A stretch of DNA of 64,000 bases from Ignavibacteria bacterium (GCA_016719565.1 JADJYU010000003.1:708545-772544); one strand, 5' to 3'; positions 7,521 through 17,259 are shown, numbered from the stretch's first letter. The notes: generated from the sequence alone by a model not told the origin. Translations and numbers: made by a program.

Positions 7521-9776
7521 TTATTTCAAAAGGATCATCCTTTTAATATCTGCAAAATTTCCTGACTCAAATTTATAAAAATAAACACCGCTCGGGAAAT
7601 CGCTTCCGTTAAAATACACCGAATGCATACCTGCGGCTTTTACTTCATTGACGAGTATATCCAGTTCGTTTCCGAGAAGGTCATATACTTTAATTATTAC
7701 CCGGTTGGAATGCGGGATACTGTATCTGATCAGAGTAAACGGATTAAAAGGATTTGGCTGATTATTGTATAGTTTGAATTCTGTTTCAGAAAGCTCATCA
7801 GGTCTCATTTTACCCGATTCAAAAATTGGAATGTCCGTCAATCCGGAATTGCCTGTAGTTTTCAGAATAAATCTGACAGTTCTGTTTTCCCTGATTATAT
7901 TTTTAAATGAAAAATCAGTAAAGTTCAGACTGTCTGAAGGCATTTTTTTTCCGTCTTCCTTAGAAATAAATTCTGTAATGTCACCGAGAATATTATGCAT
8001 GGCTTTTTCCGGCTGAAGCTCCTGTACCTTGACCCTGCCGGTATTTTTTGCAATAAGGATCTGATTCATTGAAATGTCCTGAGACAGAAGTATGGTCATG
8101 CTTTGATCAAAAGGTTCAGGAAGTTTTATGCAAATTACATTTTCATTATCCCTGCTGAAAAATTCTGTTTCTGATCTGCCGGATAAAATAATTTTCCCGG
8201 CCGGCTTATCTTTATTTACAGGTACGATCGGGATCAGTATCAGGAAAAGATCATTGCCTGACAGATCAGTAGTGATATTGAGTTTATCATTTTTTTTCAG
8301 ATCTGCAATATTGTCATCATGATCCTGTAATTCATCTGACAGATCGAGATTGTCATTTAAAGTAACTGAAGATTTTATGAAGCCGTCATCGTATGAAATT
8401 ATTTCGCCTTCATTAGTAACCGCTATTTTATATTCAGACGCAGTCTCAGCCTGAAACAATCTGACTTCATCAAACTCTGAAACGTTATTTCCATTTTCCT
8501 TTAGTGTAAATTTGATACGGTCAGATTCAGATAGCATCGGATTCATCAGCATATAATAGTCTCTGACAGTCTCTCCGTGGAAATATTTTGACGAAGGTAA
8601 AACAGAATTGTCGGTAATAATACCTGTCAGTGTATCTGAATAATTTATAACGGGACACTGCGTATTTTGCAGAGTATAATAAATTCTTACTCTTTTCCAT
8701 TCGGAATATCCGACAGCGTTAAAAGCTCTGCAGTATACATCATAAGGGGGTGCCAGTTCTGAATTTTTAGAATTCAATAAATTATCTGACGGCGAATGCC
8801 ATTTGACCAGTGCGAAGTTTCCGTGTGGTGTAATGCTGAACGCATTATTCACATCATTTGAATCTTTCCATTCATATGACAATTCATTTCCCGAAAACAT
8901 ATTACATCTGACAATCCCTGTACTATTAAGCGGAGTAAGTGGAACGGGAAACTGTGTAAGATTCAGGATCACGGGTTTCTTTATCCACTTATAAACAACC
9001 GCCGCCTGTTCGATCCGGCATGGCACCCATCCGATATACTGACCTGCAATGTCAAAGAGATCATACACAAAAGTAGAAAACTTGATTTCAGAATTTGTCA
9101 TATATTCTATGAATGAGCTTCTGTTTTGATAATTCGGCAATGCCCCGTTATATCCAAGAGTATGTGATTCCTGAATTACAGGTATAGAGTCATTTAGATT
9201 AAAATTTCCGTTCAGAATAAATGACACCTTATATTGCTTAGTAATATAATTTCCGCTTGACACGGCAGAGCATGGAGTGAGTCGGAAGAAAGTTCCAATG
9301 CCCTGATTCAAAAGCGCGGCATTTCCGTTTGTAAGAGATAAATAATTACATGAGCTGCCGCCTTTATAAGAAATGAAGTAACTGTTTTGTTTGAACACAG
9401 CGCCGTATCCGTTATATCTGACGGCATGAATTCTGATGATAGCAGGTTCATTATAACAAAGAAGTGTGAAGTTCTGAATGTTAATGTTTCTGATAACTGT
9501 CTCCCTTGCAACAGCAATCCCCTGCCCGAGTTCAAGCACAACTCCGCGCTGTTCTATAAATATTGTATATACAATTGTATCAATATCTCCCGGGTGATGT
9601 GACGCAATGCTGAATTCGCATTCAATGGAAGAATTCGGATAGATCAAAAAAGAGGGATCATCCGGACACATGGAAGGATGCTGAATAGTTATAAGATAAC
9701 TAAAAGCATTTTTCTGAATTGTCAGAAAAAACATTAAAGCAATAGCGGTAGTCATAAGTATCTTTTTCATAATCAT
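7521..9776 (-). CDS. Secreted protein with type IX secretion C-terminal sorting domain
   Basis: This 751-residue protein starts with a Sec signal peptide (about residues 1-26: lysines, then a hydrophobic core ending near AFS). It ends in a type A T9SS sorting domain over the last 80 residues, with the hallmark PNPFNPFT, an IKVYDLLG strand and SGVYFYKFE near the C-terminus. That signature is typical of Ignavibacteria. The central part is beta-rich without recognisable catalytic motifs; several cysteines in the first 400 residues could form disulfides. The protein is expected to be exported and then anchored or released at the cell surface. It is monocistronic, with a terminator directly downstream. 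Confidence 0.88.
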   Translation of the reverse strand: MIMKKILMTTAIALMFFLTIQKNAFSYLITIQHPSMCPDDPSFLIYPNSSIECEFSIASHHPGDIDTIVYTIFIEQRGVVLELGQGIAVARETVIRNINIQNFTLLCYNEPAIIRIHAVRYNGYGAVFKQNSYFISYKGGSSCNYLSLTNGNAALLNQGIGTFFRLTPCSAVSSGNYITKQYKVSFILNGNFNLNDSIPVIQESHTLGYNGALPNYQNRSSFIEYMTNSEIKFSTFVYDLFDIAGQYIGWVPCRIEQAAVVYKWIKKPVILNLTQFPVPLTPLNSTGIVRCNMFSGNELSYEWKDSNDVNNAFSITPHGNFALVKWHSPSDNLLNSKNSELAPPYDVYCRAFNAVGYSEWKRVRIYYTLQNTQCPVINYSDTLTGIITDNSVLPSSKYFHGETVRDYYMLMNPMLSESDRIKFTLKENGNNVSEFDEVRLFQAETASEYKIAVTNEGEIISYDDGFIKSSVTLNDNLDLSDELQDHDDNIADLKKNDKLNITTDLSGNDLFLILIPIVPVNKDKPAGKIILSGRSETEFFSRDNENVICIKLPEPFDQSMTILLSQDISMNQILIAKNTGRVKVQELQPEKAMHNILGDITEFISKEDGKKMPSDSLNFTDFSFKNIIRENRTVRFILKTTGNSGLTDIPIFESGKMRPDELSETEFKLYNNQPNPFNPFTLIRYSIPHSNRVIIKVYDLLGNELDILVNEVKAAGMHSVYFNGSDFPSGVYFYKFESGNFADIKRMILLK

Positions 9777-10150
9777 AAGTTTAAAGTTTAAAAAATCGTA
9801 TCTAATGTGTCGAATCAGTTCTGTAGTTAAATAGAGATATAGAATAAGAGCAGAGATAACTACAAATGATTTAAATAAATATTAATTACATATAATAAGG
9901 TAAATTGAAAGATATATAACTTAAATATCACGAAAGTATTATGTGTAAGAATATCAAACTTCCGGGATAAAAAAATCTTTCTGCCTGAAACCTCCTTTCA
10001 TTTTAAAATCATTTAAAACTTTTAAATAATCTCAATCAAAAATATTGGTTGCAAACGGTTAAGTCAAATTGTAAAAAGAAGGTTTTGTGAGAAAAAAAGG
10101 CTGGTGTAAAAAAATTTAAGTGATTGAACGAAAATTTATAATAGATTTCA
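9777..10150. other. 374-bp intergenic region without recognisable feature
   Basis: An AT-rich gap between the T9SS substrate and kmo, both on the minus strand. It must contain the substrate gene's promoter, but I see no convincing box, hairpin, RNA gene or repeat. Confidence 0.4.
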
Positions 10151-11515
10151 TCATGTCATCAACACCGGAAGTTTTTCTTTAATTATAACATCTGCTTTTT
10201 TCAGATCAAGATCTTTTACATCGTTGATCCCGGTACTGAGTTCGGTAAGTATTTCTTCCTGTATCCGGCCTCTGCTGAGCGCAGTCGAATAAGGAATTCT
10301 CATAAAAGTCACCATTGTATATTTTGGAACGAAAGTGTCCGGATAGATCTTAAATAATTCGGATTCAATTTTTTTCTTAAGCTGAAAAACTGGGTCTGCA
10401 ACAAGATCTCTCATTTCAACAAAATTTTCCTGAGCAAGATCCGCTATAGCGTCTGAATTAATTTTTCTGAGCTTTTCAAATTCTTTGAAAACTTTACTAA
10501 ATTTATTCCATGAATCTCCGAGACATTCATTCAGATAAACACAGTCTTCAAAAGCTGCATTCATTCCCTGACCGAAGAAAGGTACGATTGCATGAGCGGA
10601 ATCACCGAGCAGCACGGTATTTTTTCCGGCTATCCATGGGAAGCATTTGACTGTCATCAGAGTTCCGGTGGGATTTGAAAAAAATTCATCTGCCAGATCC
10701 GGGATCATTTCAAAAGCATCTTCAAAATTAGCTTTAAAGAATTCAATAAGTTTATCTTCGGAATTAACATATTCAAAACTGTTATTTCCTCCGAGTGACC
10801 GGTCATAAGCCAGGAACAGCGTACACGTATAACTTCCGTCAAGATTCGGAAGAGCGATCAGCATGAACGAACCTCTCGGCCAGATATGCAGTGCATTCTT
10901 TTCCATTCTGAAACTGCCGTTCGTACCCGCCGGGATTATGAGTTCTTTATATCCGTAATTTTCATACTCCTGAGAGAAATTAAATCTCGGGATCTTCATC
11001 ATTTCAAGCCGTACAGCAGACGTTGCCCCGTCAGTTGCAATGACTGCGTCTGAAGATACCGTTTCACTTTCACCGGTAAGTTCATTATTAAAAGTCAGAC
11101 TTGTATTATTAAAATCAGCGCCGCTGCATCTTTCATTAAAATGCAGTTTTACATTAGGATACTTGTCAGCGAGATCAAGAAGTTTTTTATTAAGTTCGCC
11201 TCTTGACACAGCGTTAATATATTCTGAATCATCTTTACCGTATCTTTGAAAAGTTAATTCACCGTTAAGAGAGTGGATCATTCTGCCGAACATAGGAATC
11301 GATATATTTTTTATTTCCTCATAAAGTCCGACTTCTTTAAGCGCATGGATTCCTCTTGTTGAGAGAGCAAGGTTTATGGATTTGCCTCCGCCGGTATCTG
11401 ACTGGCGCATGTCAGGACGGCGTTCAAAAATATTTACTTCAAAACCTTTTTTAGCAAGATAAACTGAAAGCAGTGAGCCTGCAAGTCCGGCTCCGACGAT
11501 TGTGATATTTTTCAT
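10151..11515 (-). CDS. kmo: Kynurenine 3-monooxygenase
   Basis: This 454-residue FAD-dependent aromatic hydroxylase converts L-kynurenine to 3-hydroxykynurenine with NADPH and O2. It has the dinucleotide fold GAGLAG (8-13), ERRPD with SINLALSTRG (47-55) typical of KMO, ATDGATSAVR, YGYKEL (187-192), and the FAD-ribityl motif GDSAHAIVPFFGQGMN (304-319). Length equals bacterial KMOs. It lies downstream of kynB-kynU on the same strand but is separated from them by a toxin-antitoxin pair and a RAYT gene. The three enzymes together run from N-formylkynurenine to 3-hydroxyanthranilate; no tryptophan dioxygenase or hydroxyanthranilate dioxygenase is in the window. Confidence 0.94.
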   Translation of the reverse strand: MKNITIVGAGLAGSLLSVYLAKKGFEVNIFERRPDMRQSDTGGGKSINLALSTRGIHALKEVGLYEEIKNISIPMFGRMIHSLNGELTFQRYGKDDSEYINAVSRGELNKKLLDLADKYPNVKLHFNERCSGADFNNTSLTFNNELTGESETVSSDAVIATDGATSAVRLEMMKIPRFNFSQEYENYGYKELIIPAGTNGSFRMEKNALHIWPRGSFMLIALPNLDGSYTCTLFLAYDRSLGGNNSFEYVNSEDKLIEFFKANFEDAFEMIPDLADEFFSNPTGTLMTVKCFPWIAGKNTVLLGDSAHAIVPFFGQGMNAAFEDCVYLNECLGDSWNKFSKVFKEFEKLRKINSDAIADLAQENFVEMRDLVADPVFQLKKKIESELFKIYPDTFVPKYTMVTFMRIPYSTALSRGRIQEEILTELSTGINDVKDLDLKKADVIIKEKLPVLMT

Positions 11516-11618
11516 AGTACAAGATGTTTTTTTAGAATTAAAATTTAAATGTAAATTTTAAATGTCTATACTCAATTATAAAGTAATCCAGTTTTAGAGA
11601 AGTAAACCAACTTTTATA

Positions 11619-11647
11619 TTGACATACTTTTTAAACATCGGTAAATT
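11619..11647 (+). promoter_or_regulatory. Candidate promoter of the vapBC-like pair
   Basis: TTGACA (11619-11624), a 17-bp spacer and TAAATT (11642-11647) lie 15 nt upstream of the antitoxin ATG. The -35 box is a perfect sigma70 match. If used, the operon would have a very short leader. Confidence 0.45.
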
Positions 11648-11662
11648 GATAAAAAAAAGATT

Positions 11663-11893
11663 ATGGAAACTTCATCTTTAACAATCAAAGGACAGATTGT
11701 AGTACCGTCCAGAATCAGAAAAAAACTTGGTTTAAAAAAAGGATCGAAAGTAGGATTTATTGAAATGGGCGATAAAGTGATTTTACAGCCGCTCGATAAA
11801 GGATATTTTAAAAGTCTGATCGGCATTGGCGGTACAAAGGGCAAAGCTTTGAAATCTTTATTAAACGATAAGAAGAAAGAAAAGAATTTATGA
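11663..11893 (+). CDS. vapB: AbrB/MazE-type antitoxin (VapB)
   Basis: This 76-residue protein carries an N-terminal SpoVT-AbrB swapped-hairpin DNA-binding domain: LTIKGQIVVPSRIRKKLGLK at about residues 6-25, then GSKVGFIEMGDKVILQP. The basic C-terminal tail (KSLLNDKKKEK) is the part expected to wrap the toxin. Its stop overlaps the toxin start by 4 bp (ATGA), the usual antitoxin-toxin coupling. It probably represses its own promoter by analogy with other AbrB-type antitoxins. It is transcribed opposite to the flanking kyn genes. Confidence 0.85.
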   Translation: METSSLTIKGQIVVPSRIRKKLGLKKGSKVGFIEMGDKVILQPLDKGYFKSLIGIGGTKGKALKSLLNDKKKEKNL

Positions 11894-12288
11894 AGCGTTT
11901 TATATTCGACAGCAGCGCATTGATCTCCTATCTCGATGGCGAACCGAACGCGGAAAAAGTTGCAGACTACCTGGAGGAAATAAATGATAAAGAGCTTGAT
12001 GCTTTTCTTTGTGTAATTAATCTTGGGGAGATTTATTATCATTTTTTAAGAACGGGAGGAAGCAATACCGGTGATGTGATATTGAGCACTATTAAAACCT
12101 TACCTTTAATAATTGTTGAAGCCAATATAGATTTAACACTGAGCGCCGGCAGAATAAAAGCTTTTAATAAAATGTCTTATGCTGATTGTTTTGCGGCTGC
12201 TCTTACAGAAAATAGGAAGGGTATTCTTATAACAAGTGATAAAGAGTTTAAACAAGTTGAGAAAAATATAAAGATTGAATTTTTATAA
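11890..12288 (+). CDS. vapC: PIN-domain toxin (VapC-like ribonuclease)
   Basis: This 132-residue PIN-domain protein keeps the acidic Mg2+-binding residues in canonical order: Asp7 (FDSSALISYLDGE), Glu47 (NLGEIYY), Asp99 (MSYADCFAAAL) and Asp117 (TSDKEF). VapC toxins cleave tRNA or rRNA; the target here cannot be read from sequence. It is complete and looks functional, and is coupled to the AbrB-type antitoxin by a 4-bp overlap. Together with the adjacent RAYT gene it forms an accessory block between kynU and kmo. Confidence 0.88.
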   Translation: MKRFIFDSSALISYLDGEPNAEKVADYLEEINDKELDAFLCVINLGEIYYHFLRTGGSNTGDVILSTIKTLPLIIVEANIDLTLSAGRIKAFNKMSYADCFAAALTENRKGILITSDKEFKQVEKNIKIEFL

Positions 12289-12367
12289 AAGAGTTTATCA
12301 TTCTGGTGTTTGGTTGTTAAACGTGTCAGGTAATAGAAATTTGGGAAAGCATGAAGATTTTTTTGAG

Positions 12368-12382
12368 AAACCTGACAGGTTT
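12368..12382. repeat. REP-like palindrome on the 3' side of the RAYT gene
   Basis: AAACCTGACAGGTTT is a 7-bp inverted repeat around a single central base. It lies 5 bp beyond the transposase stop, outside the gene. A degenerate half (GTGTCAGGT) occurs at about 12323. Matching copies sit on the other side of the gene. Confidence 0.7.
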
Positions 12383-12386
12383 TGCT

Positions 12387-12974
12387 TTATAGCTCAAACT
12401 TTTTGACTAAAACATCCGGCGCTTCATTGTGTGACGCTTTAAATTTATCCAAACCGGAAAACATATCTAAAACTTCACTGTAAGGAGTCTGACAGCCTTC
12501 GCTTTCAAGTATACCTCTGTAGGAACTCCACTGATAAAATTTGTAATCTGTTTCTAATCCATGATGCAGTGGATTTTTATGTATATAACAAATCATATCT
12601 TTTAATTGCTTTTCACTGCTGATCAGAATTCTTTTAAATGATCTGTTAAATAAATTCCCCGATCTGCCTTCCTGTAAATTTATTGCTTTACTGTAAGAAT
12701 TGAATAGATTAGAAAACGCCTGTGATACGGTTCTTCTTTTTTTTTCACCAATTAAAATATTCAGCTCCTTTATATACAGCAAAAAATGAAAGTGATCAGG
12801 TAAAAGACAATATGAATAAATTTTTACGAAATCATTTAAATGTTTCATGACTTTATCCAAAAAGAATGGATAATTTCTGTTCTGAAAAAACATCCTTTCC
12901 GAATTATTACATCCATTGTAAATGTGATAGTAGTATCCTCTTAAAAGTACATCATTTCTATTAGTGATCTCCAT
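12387..12974 (-). CDS. REP-associated tyrosine transposase (RAYT, Y1/HUH family)
   Basis: This 195-residue single-strand HUH transposase has the metal-binding HFH motif (His61, His63 in LLPDHFHFLLY), the likely nucleophile Tyr94 in NSYSKAIN, GRSGNLFNRSFKR (103-115) and the family motif CYIHKNPLHHGL (129-140). RAYTs are related to IS200/IS605 TnpA but move or maintain short palindromic REP elements. Consistent with that, palindromes AAACCTG-N-CAGGTTT lie on both sides of the gene within about 60 bp. No TnpB is present. The reading frame is intact. Confidence 0.9.
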   Translation of the reverse strand: MEITNRNDVLLRGYYYHIYNGCNNSERMFFQNRNYPFFLDKVMKHLNDFVKIYSYCLLPDHFHFLLYIKELNILIGEKKRRTVSQAFSNLFNSYSKAINLQEGRSGNLFNRSFKRILISSEKQLKDMICYIHKNPLHHGLETDYKFYQWSSYRGILESEGCQTPYSEVLDMFSGLDKFKASHNEAPDVLVKKFEL

Positions 12975-12983
12975 ATCTGCACA

Positions 12984-13047
12984 AAACCTGACAGGTTTCC
13001 TCCTCTTCCAAATTTACATAAATTATCTCAAAAAACCTGTCAGGTTT
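12984..13047. repeat. Inverted pair of REP-like palindromes upstream of RAYT
   Basis: Two 15-bp palindromes, AAACCTGACAGGTTT (12984-12998) and AAACCTGTCAGGTTT (13033-13047), stand in opposite orientation 34 bp apart, like a BIME pair. They lie just upstream of the RAYT start and share sequence with the copy at 12368-12382, so the gene is bracketed by its probable substrates. Confidence 0.7.
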
Positions 13048-13094
13048 AGAATGCACTGTCAAAAAAAATATCTTGTCCGGTTTTTAAATTACAT

Positions 13095-14354
13095 TCAACC
13101 CTCCAGCAAAATCCCGACAAACCTCTTCACATCTTCAAAACTATTATACAAAGGCACAGGCGCCGCCCTAATCACATCCGGCTCACGCCAGTCGCAAATT
13201 ACTCCTCTGTCTAAAAGTCTCCTGAATTTTGCCTTTCCGTTTTCAGCTATTCTCAGAGACAGCTGGCATCCCCTCTCATTTTTTTCAGCCGGCGTAATTA
13301 TTTGAATTCCGGAATTACTTTCTTCCTTAATAAGATACTCCATATAAGAAGTCAGCATTTCACTCTTCTTTCTGAGCGCGCTCATTCCCGCTTCTTCAAA
13401 AATATCCAGCGACGCTCTTAAAGATGCAAGCTGTAATATAGGCGGATTACTGAGCTGCCAGCTCTCGGCTGTAGGTATAGGTATATACTTATGATCCATT
13501 AAAAATCTTGTCTTCTTATCATGTCCCCACCATCCTAATAATTTCGGGATCGTCCGGTCATTAAGATGTCTTTCATTTACAAATGCACCGCCAATAGCGC
13601 CGGGTCCGCCGTTTAAATATTTGTAATTACACCATACTGCAAAATCAGCATCCCATTCATGCAGCTTAAGTTCAATATTTCCCGCTGCATGCGCCAGATC
13701 AAATCCTACTATACAGTTTTTTTTATGTCCGGCTTTAACAATTTTTTCCATCTCAAATGCCTGACCGGAATAATAATTCACACCAGCCATCCAGATCAAA
13801 GCGATCTCATCCCCTTCTCTTTCGATAAGCTCTTCAATGTCTTCAGTCCTGACTTTATCTTCACCTTCTCTGGGTCTGATCTCAATTAGAGATTCCGCAA
13901 CATCGTAACCGTGATATTTTATCTGCGACTCTACTGCATAATAATCAGATGGAAATGAATTTGACTCAATTAAAATTTTATGCTTATTTTTCTCAGGTCT
14001 GTAAAAAGATACAAACAGCAGATGAAGATTTGTAGTTAGCGAATTCATATTAACCACCTCCTCATTCTTAGCACCAACTATCTTTGCAGTCTGAGAAGTC
14101 AGATATTCATGGTAAGCCAGCCATGGATTCTTCGCCTTTGTATGTCCTTCGACTGCAAATTCAGCCCAGTCCTTGAGCTCCTGTTCCAGATAATCCTTTA
14201 CTGTCTTCGGCTGCAGACCGAGTGAATTTCCGGCAAGATATATGACATCACTCCCGTCTGTATGTTTGGGTATGAAAAATTTTTTCCTGAAATGCTTCAA
14301 CGGATCCTTCTCATCAGCTTCCGCTGCAAAGGATAATTCATTTGAAAAATTCAT
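13095..14354 (-). CDS. kynU: Kynureninase
   Basis: This 419-residue PLP enzyme cleaves 3-hydroxykynurenine (or kynurenine) to 3-hydroxyanthranilate (or anthranilate) and alanine. The Schiff-base lysine is Lys245 in CNYKYLNGGPGA. FPSDYYA (134-140), the PLP-ring residues Asp219 and His222 in FDLAHAAGN, and LAGNSLGLQP (40-49) are all present. Length and ends are as in the family. It follows kynB after 39 bp on the same strand. Its natural downstream partner kmo is now 1.6 kb away behind the RAYT and toxin-antitoxin genes. Confidence 0.94.
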   Translation of the reverse strand: MNFSNELSFAAEADEKDPLKHFRKKFFIPKHTDGSDVIYLAGNSLGLQPKTVKDYLEQELKDWAEFAVEGHTKAKNPWLAYHEYLTSQTAKIVGAKNEEVVNMNSLTTNLHLLFVSFYRPEKNKHKILIESNSFPSDYYAVESQIKYHGYDVAESLIEIRPREGEDKVRTEDIEELIEREGDEIALIWMAGVNYYSGQAFEMEKIVKAGHKKNCIVGFDLAHAAGNIELKLHEWDADFAVWCNYKYLNGGPGAIGGAFVNERHLNDRTIPKLLGWWGHDKKTRFLMDHKYIPIPTAESWQLSNPPILQLASLRASLDIFEEAGMSALRKKSEMLTSYMEYLIKEESNSGIQIITPAEKNERGCQLSLRIAENGKAKFRRLLDRGVICDWREPDVIRAAPVPLYNSFEDVKRFVGILLEG

Positions 14355-14393
14355 GATCGTATATTTACTGTATTCATAATTTTTATACTTAAT

Positions 14394-15265
14394 CTAATCT
14401 GACTTTTTATTTACTTCATATAAAAACAACCTGCTGGGCGAAGCGTCCGATACGAATCCCGGGATCTGAATATTAAGTAAATACTCTCCGTCTTTAATTT
14501 CATCTTTTACAAAAGCCATTTCTGTTATTGTCTTTAATGAATGATCATCTGCATTTACATCATGACCTTCCAAAGGAACATTCCAGTAAACATGATGTGC
14601 AGTAAGTTTTCCCTCATCGAATGTCCTGTCAACCGAAGGCAGATCCAGTATCAGATGTTTCACATTTAATTTCGAAATAAATTTCATTGCCTCAATAGAA
14701 AAAAACGGAGGCTGATTTGACATATATCTCCTTGACATTTTATCAATACTGTTAGGAACAGTTCTGATTATTAATCCGTCAAGAAAACCCTTGTCATGAT
14801 TAATTATTTTTTCTCTTAATACTTTTTCAGTTATCAAAAGATCTTCTTTATTCTTTTCCGGGATGTAAGTGTCATCTGTATCATCTGACTTTTCAGGAAT
14901 GACTGTAATAAGAGTGGAAGGTATTAAAATATCTTTAAGTGTTTTGTCAATTGAAATTCTTTCAAATGAAATATGACCGATACATTCCGTATGAGTGCCG
15001 TTGCAGTGCGGTATAAGTCTGTACTCTTCGAAGTTACATCCGCCTCCTGACCTTGTGTCCCCGATGAATTCTCCGGATACATAAGGTTTTGCGAAGCTTT
15101 TTCGACATCATATGTGTTAGGCTGACTTCCGTAAAAGTCCAGCGGTATTGAAATTTCCAGAGGTCCGGAAAGATTACTTGTATATTCCCTGCCATTCAAA
15201 GTAAAACTAATTTCCAATTTTAAATAATTTTGTTCCAAAGTATTTTTAATTGTATAATAATTCAA
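14394..15265 (-). CDS. kynB: Kynurenine formamidase-like cyclase-family hydrolase (single-base frameshift)
   Basis: Two reading frames join into one protein of about 290 residues. The first frame runs from 15265 to about position 15090. The second continues KPYVSGEFIGDTRSGGG and contains the cyclase-family metal motif HCNGTHTECIGH at 14973-15011, then runs to the stop at 14394. The switch is at an A4 run (T4 on the plus strand at 15087-15090), where five A restore the frame. Cyclase-family KynB hydrolyses N-formylkynurenine to kynurenine, and the position upstream of kynU supports that role, although other cyclase-fold amidases are possible. The indel resembles those in pnp and the MFS gene and may be a sequencing error. 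Confidence 0.75.
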
Positions 15266-15328
15266 TTCAGTTTATTTTGTCAGTAAAATTCTAAGAACTG
15301 TTTTCAATCTAAATTAAATAATAAGATC

Positions 15329-16015
15329 ATGTGCAGACAATTCATTACATCAGGAAAGCTTTCAAATCTCCGTAAAATAATTGAGAAAACTTATAATGAA
15401 GATATTAAAATTAAACTTCTCGGTGAAATTGATAAAGAAGAAGAAGATCTGGAAGAGAAGATTGAAAAGGAACTCGAAGAGACCAAAAGACAGAAGCGGG
15501 ATTACGATGCCATCCTGACACATGACGTTCCTGTGATTGCTTATGAAAACGGAGAGAAATTTCTTACTAAAATGAAATGGGGAGTAAGATTTGATCCGGA
15601 AAAAAAATCTCCTCTGATCTTTAATTCAAGAGATGATACGATTCAATCCAAACCTTTCTGGAAAAGAACCTTTGACAAAAACCGTATACTTATACCAATG
15701 TTCGGACTTTATGAATGCCAGGCTAAAGGGGGTAAGAAAAAAGTTAAAACAAAAATTACCGTTCCCGGCAGGAATGTATTTATGGTGCCGGGATTATTCT
15801 GGAAGAATAAAGAAGATATAAATGAGTTTACTCTTATTACAACTTCTCCGAGCAGCTTTATGAAAAAGATACACAGCCGTATGCCCGTTATACTCGATGA
15901 TAAAGATGTGTTCAATTATTTTACCGATTCATATGAAGAAAATGCCGCAAAGCTTAAACCTTCGGAAGGTGATATGAAAATTCTTGAAGAAGAACAGGAA
16001 CCTTCCGTATCATAG
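15329..16015 (+). CDS. SRAP-domain protein (YedK/HMCES family)
   Basis: This 228-residue SRAP protein belongs to the family that forms a protective thiazolidine crosslink with abasic sites in single-stranded DNA. The catalytic Cys2 directly follows Met1 (MCRQF), fixing the start. MKWGVR (82-87), Asn99 and Arg101 in FNSRDDT, Glu129 in LYEC and His182 in IHSRMPVIL complete the active site. A charged Glu/Lys helix at 33-58 is an insertion relative to short homologues. It is transcribed divergently from kynB and converges with the MFS gene, overlapping its stop by 6 bp. Confidence 0.9.
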   Translation: MCRQFITSGKLSNLRKIIEKTYNEDIKIKLLGEIDKEEEDLEEKIEKELEETKRQKRDYDAILTHDVPVIAYENGEKFLTKMKWGVRFDPEKKSPLIFNSRDDTIQSKPFWKRTFDKNRILIPMFGLYECQAKGGKKKVKTKITVPGRNVFMVPGLFWKNKEDINEFTLITTSPSSFMKKIHSRMPVILDDKDVFNYFTDSYEENAAKLKPSEGDMKILEEEQEPSVS

Positions 16016-17259
16016 TTTTAATTTTCTTAACCGCGGAGAAGATAATGTAACTATTGTAACTATAATTAAAGTCATTACTCCGCCGAATATGACTGAAGGT
16101 ACAGTACCTAATATTTTTGCTGCTACACCGGATTCAAAAGCGCCGATCTCATTAGATGATCCTATGAAAATACTGTTCACTGCCGAAACCCTGCCTTTCA
16201 TATTGTCGGGAGTGAGAAGCTGTATTATTGTACTTCTTACCACTACGCTCAGACTGTCAAATGCTCCGCTCAGACAAAGCACAACTAAAGAGAGTAGAAA
16301 ACTTTTTGATAATCCGAAAATTATTATACAGATGCCAAACCCGAATATTCCAATGAGTAAATTCCTTCCTGCATTTCCCGTGATAGGTCTGCGCGTCATT
16401 ATCAGCGCCATCGTAACCGCCCCCACCGAAGGCGCCGCCCTGAGCATTCCCAGTCCCTGAGGACCGACAAATAAAATTTCTCCCGCAAAGATCGGAAGCA
16501 GCGCAACAGCTCCACCGAAAAGCACTGCAAACAGATCAAGTGATATTGCCCCGAGTATTATCTTTTTTCAAAAACAAATTTTAATCCTGAAGTTAACTTC
16601 TCCTTTAATGACTGAAGACCGATTATTTCCGGTATCGGTTTCTTCTTAACAGTCATTATTAACATTATAGAAATTATCCAGAATACCACTATCAGCGAAT
16701 AAGTCTGAACTCCGCCGATAAATCCATACAGTAATCCGCCTAATGCCGGACCTGTTACAGCGCCGGTCTGCCATGTGGAAGTGTTCCACGTGATCGCATT
16801 CGGAAGAGTTTTCTTCGGAACAAGCTGCGCTACAAATGCAAAAAAAGACGGAGCGGAAAATCCTCTGCCGATCCCGCTTAAAAATATTATACTGTATATT
16901 GCAATTACTTTATTTGAATATAGATATTCTATTCCGTCTGTTGAAACAATTAAAAGAAGTATCGAACAAAATGTCATCAGAAAAACAGAGCCGAGCACGA
17001 TCTTTTTTCTGTCATTTGTATCTGTAATATGACCTGCAAATAGAAGAGTCATTATGGAGGGGATCGCTTCGGCAAGTCCGATTAGCCCGAGTGATAAGGG
17101 ATCCTTTGTAATTTCATATATCTGCCATCCGACTATTACAGCCTGCATCTGAGACGCAATTGTAATACATAACCTTGCCAGCGTAAAATTCCTGAACTCC
17201 GGAAATCTCAGCGCTTCATACGGATCATGCTTTTTTTCTATGATCGGAATTGTATCCAA
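16010..17259 (-). CDS. MFS transporter, EntS/DUF894-like (single-base frameshift)
   Basis: Two frames form one protein of about 416 residues with around 12 hydrophobic segments. Frame 1 (17259-16558) holds the N-terminal half, including the loop GHITDTNDRKK between TM2 and TM3 characteristic of MFS. Frame 2 continues KIILGAISLDLFAVLFGGAVALL and the C-terminal half down to 16010. The shift lies in an A6 run (plus-strand T6 at 16563-16568) where seven A would restore the frame. EntS-like members export siderophores or drugs, but the substrate here is unknown. No biosynthetic neighbour helps. Confidence 0.78.

Noticed and set aside
11663..13047. Integrative element or prophage remnant around vapBC and RAYT
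   Set aside because: No integrase, no attachment-site duplication and no phage gene is visible; only the toxin-antitoxin pair, the RAYT and its palindromes.
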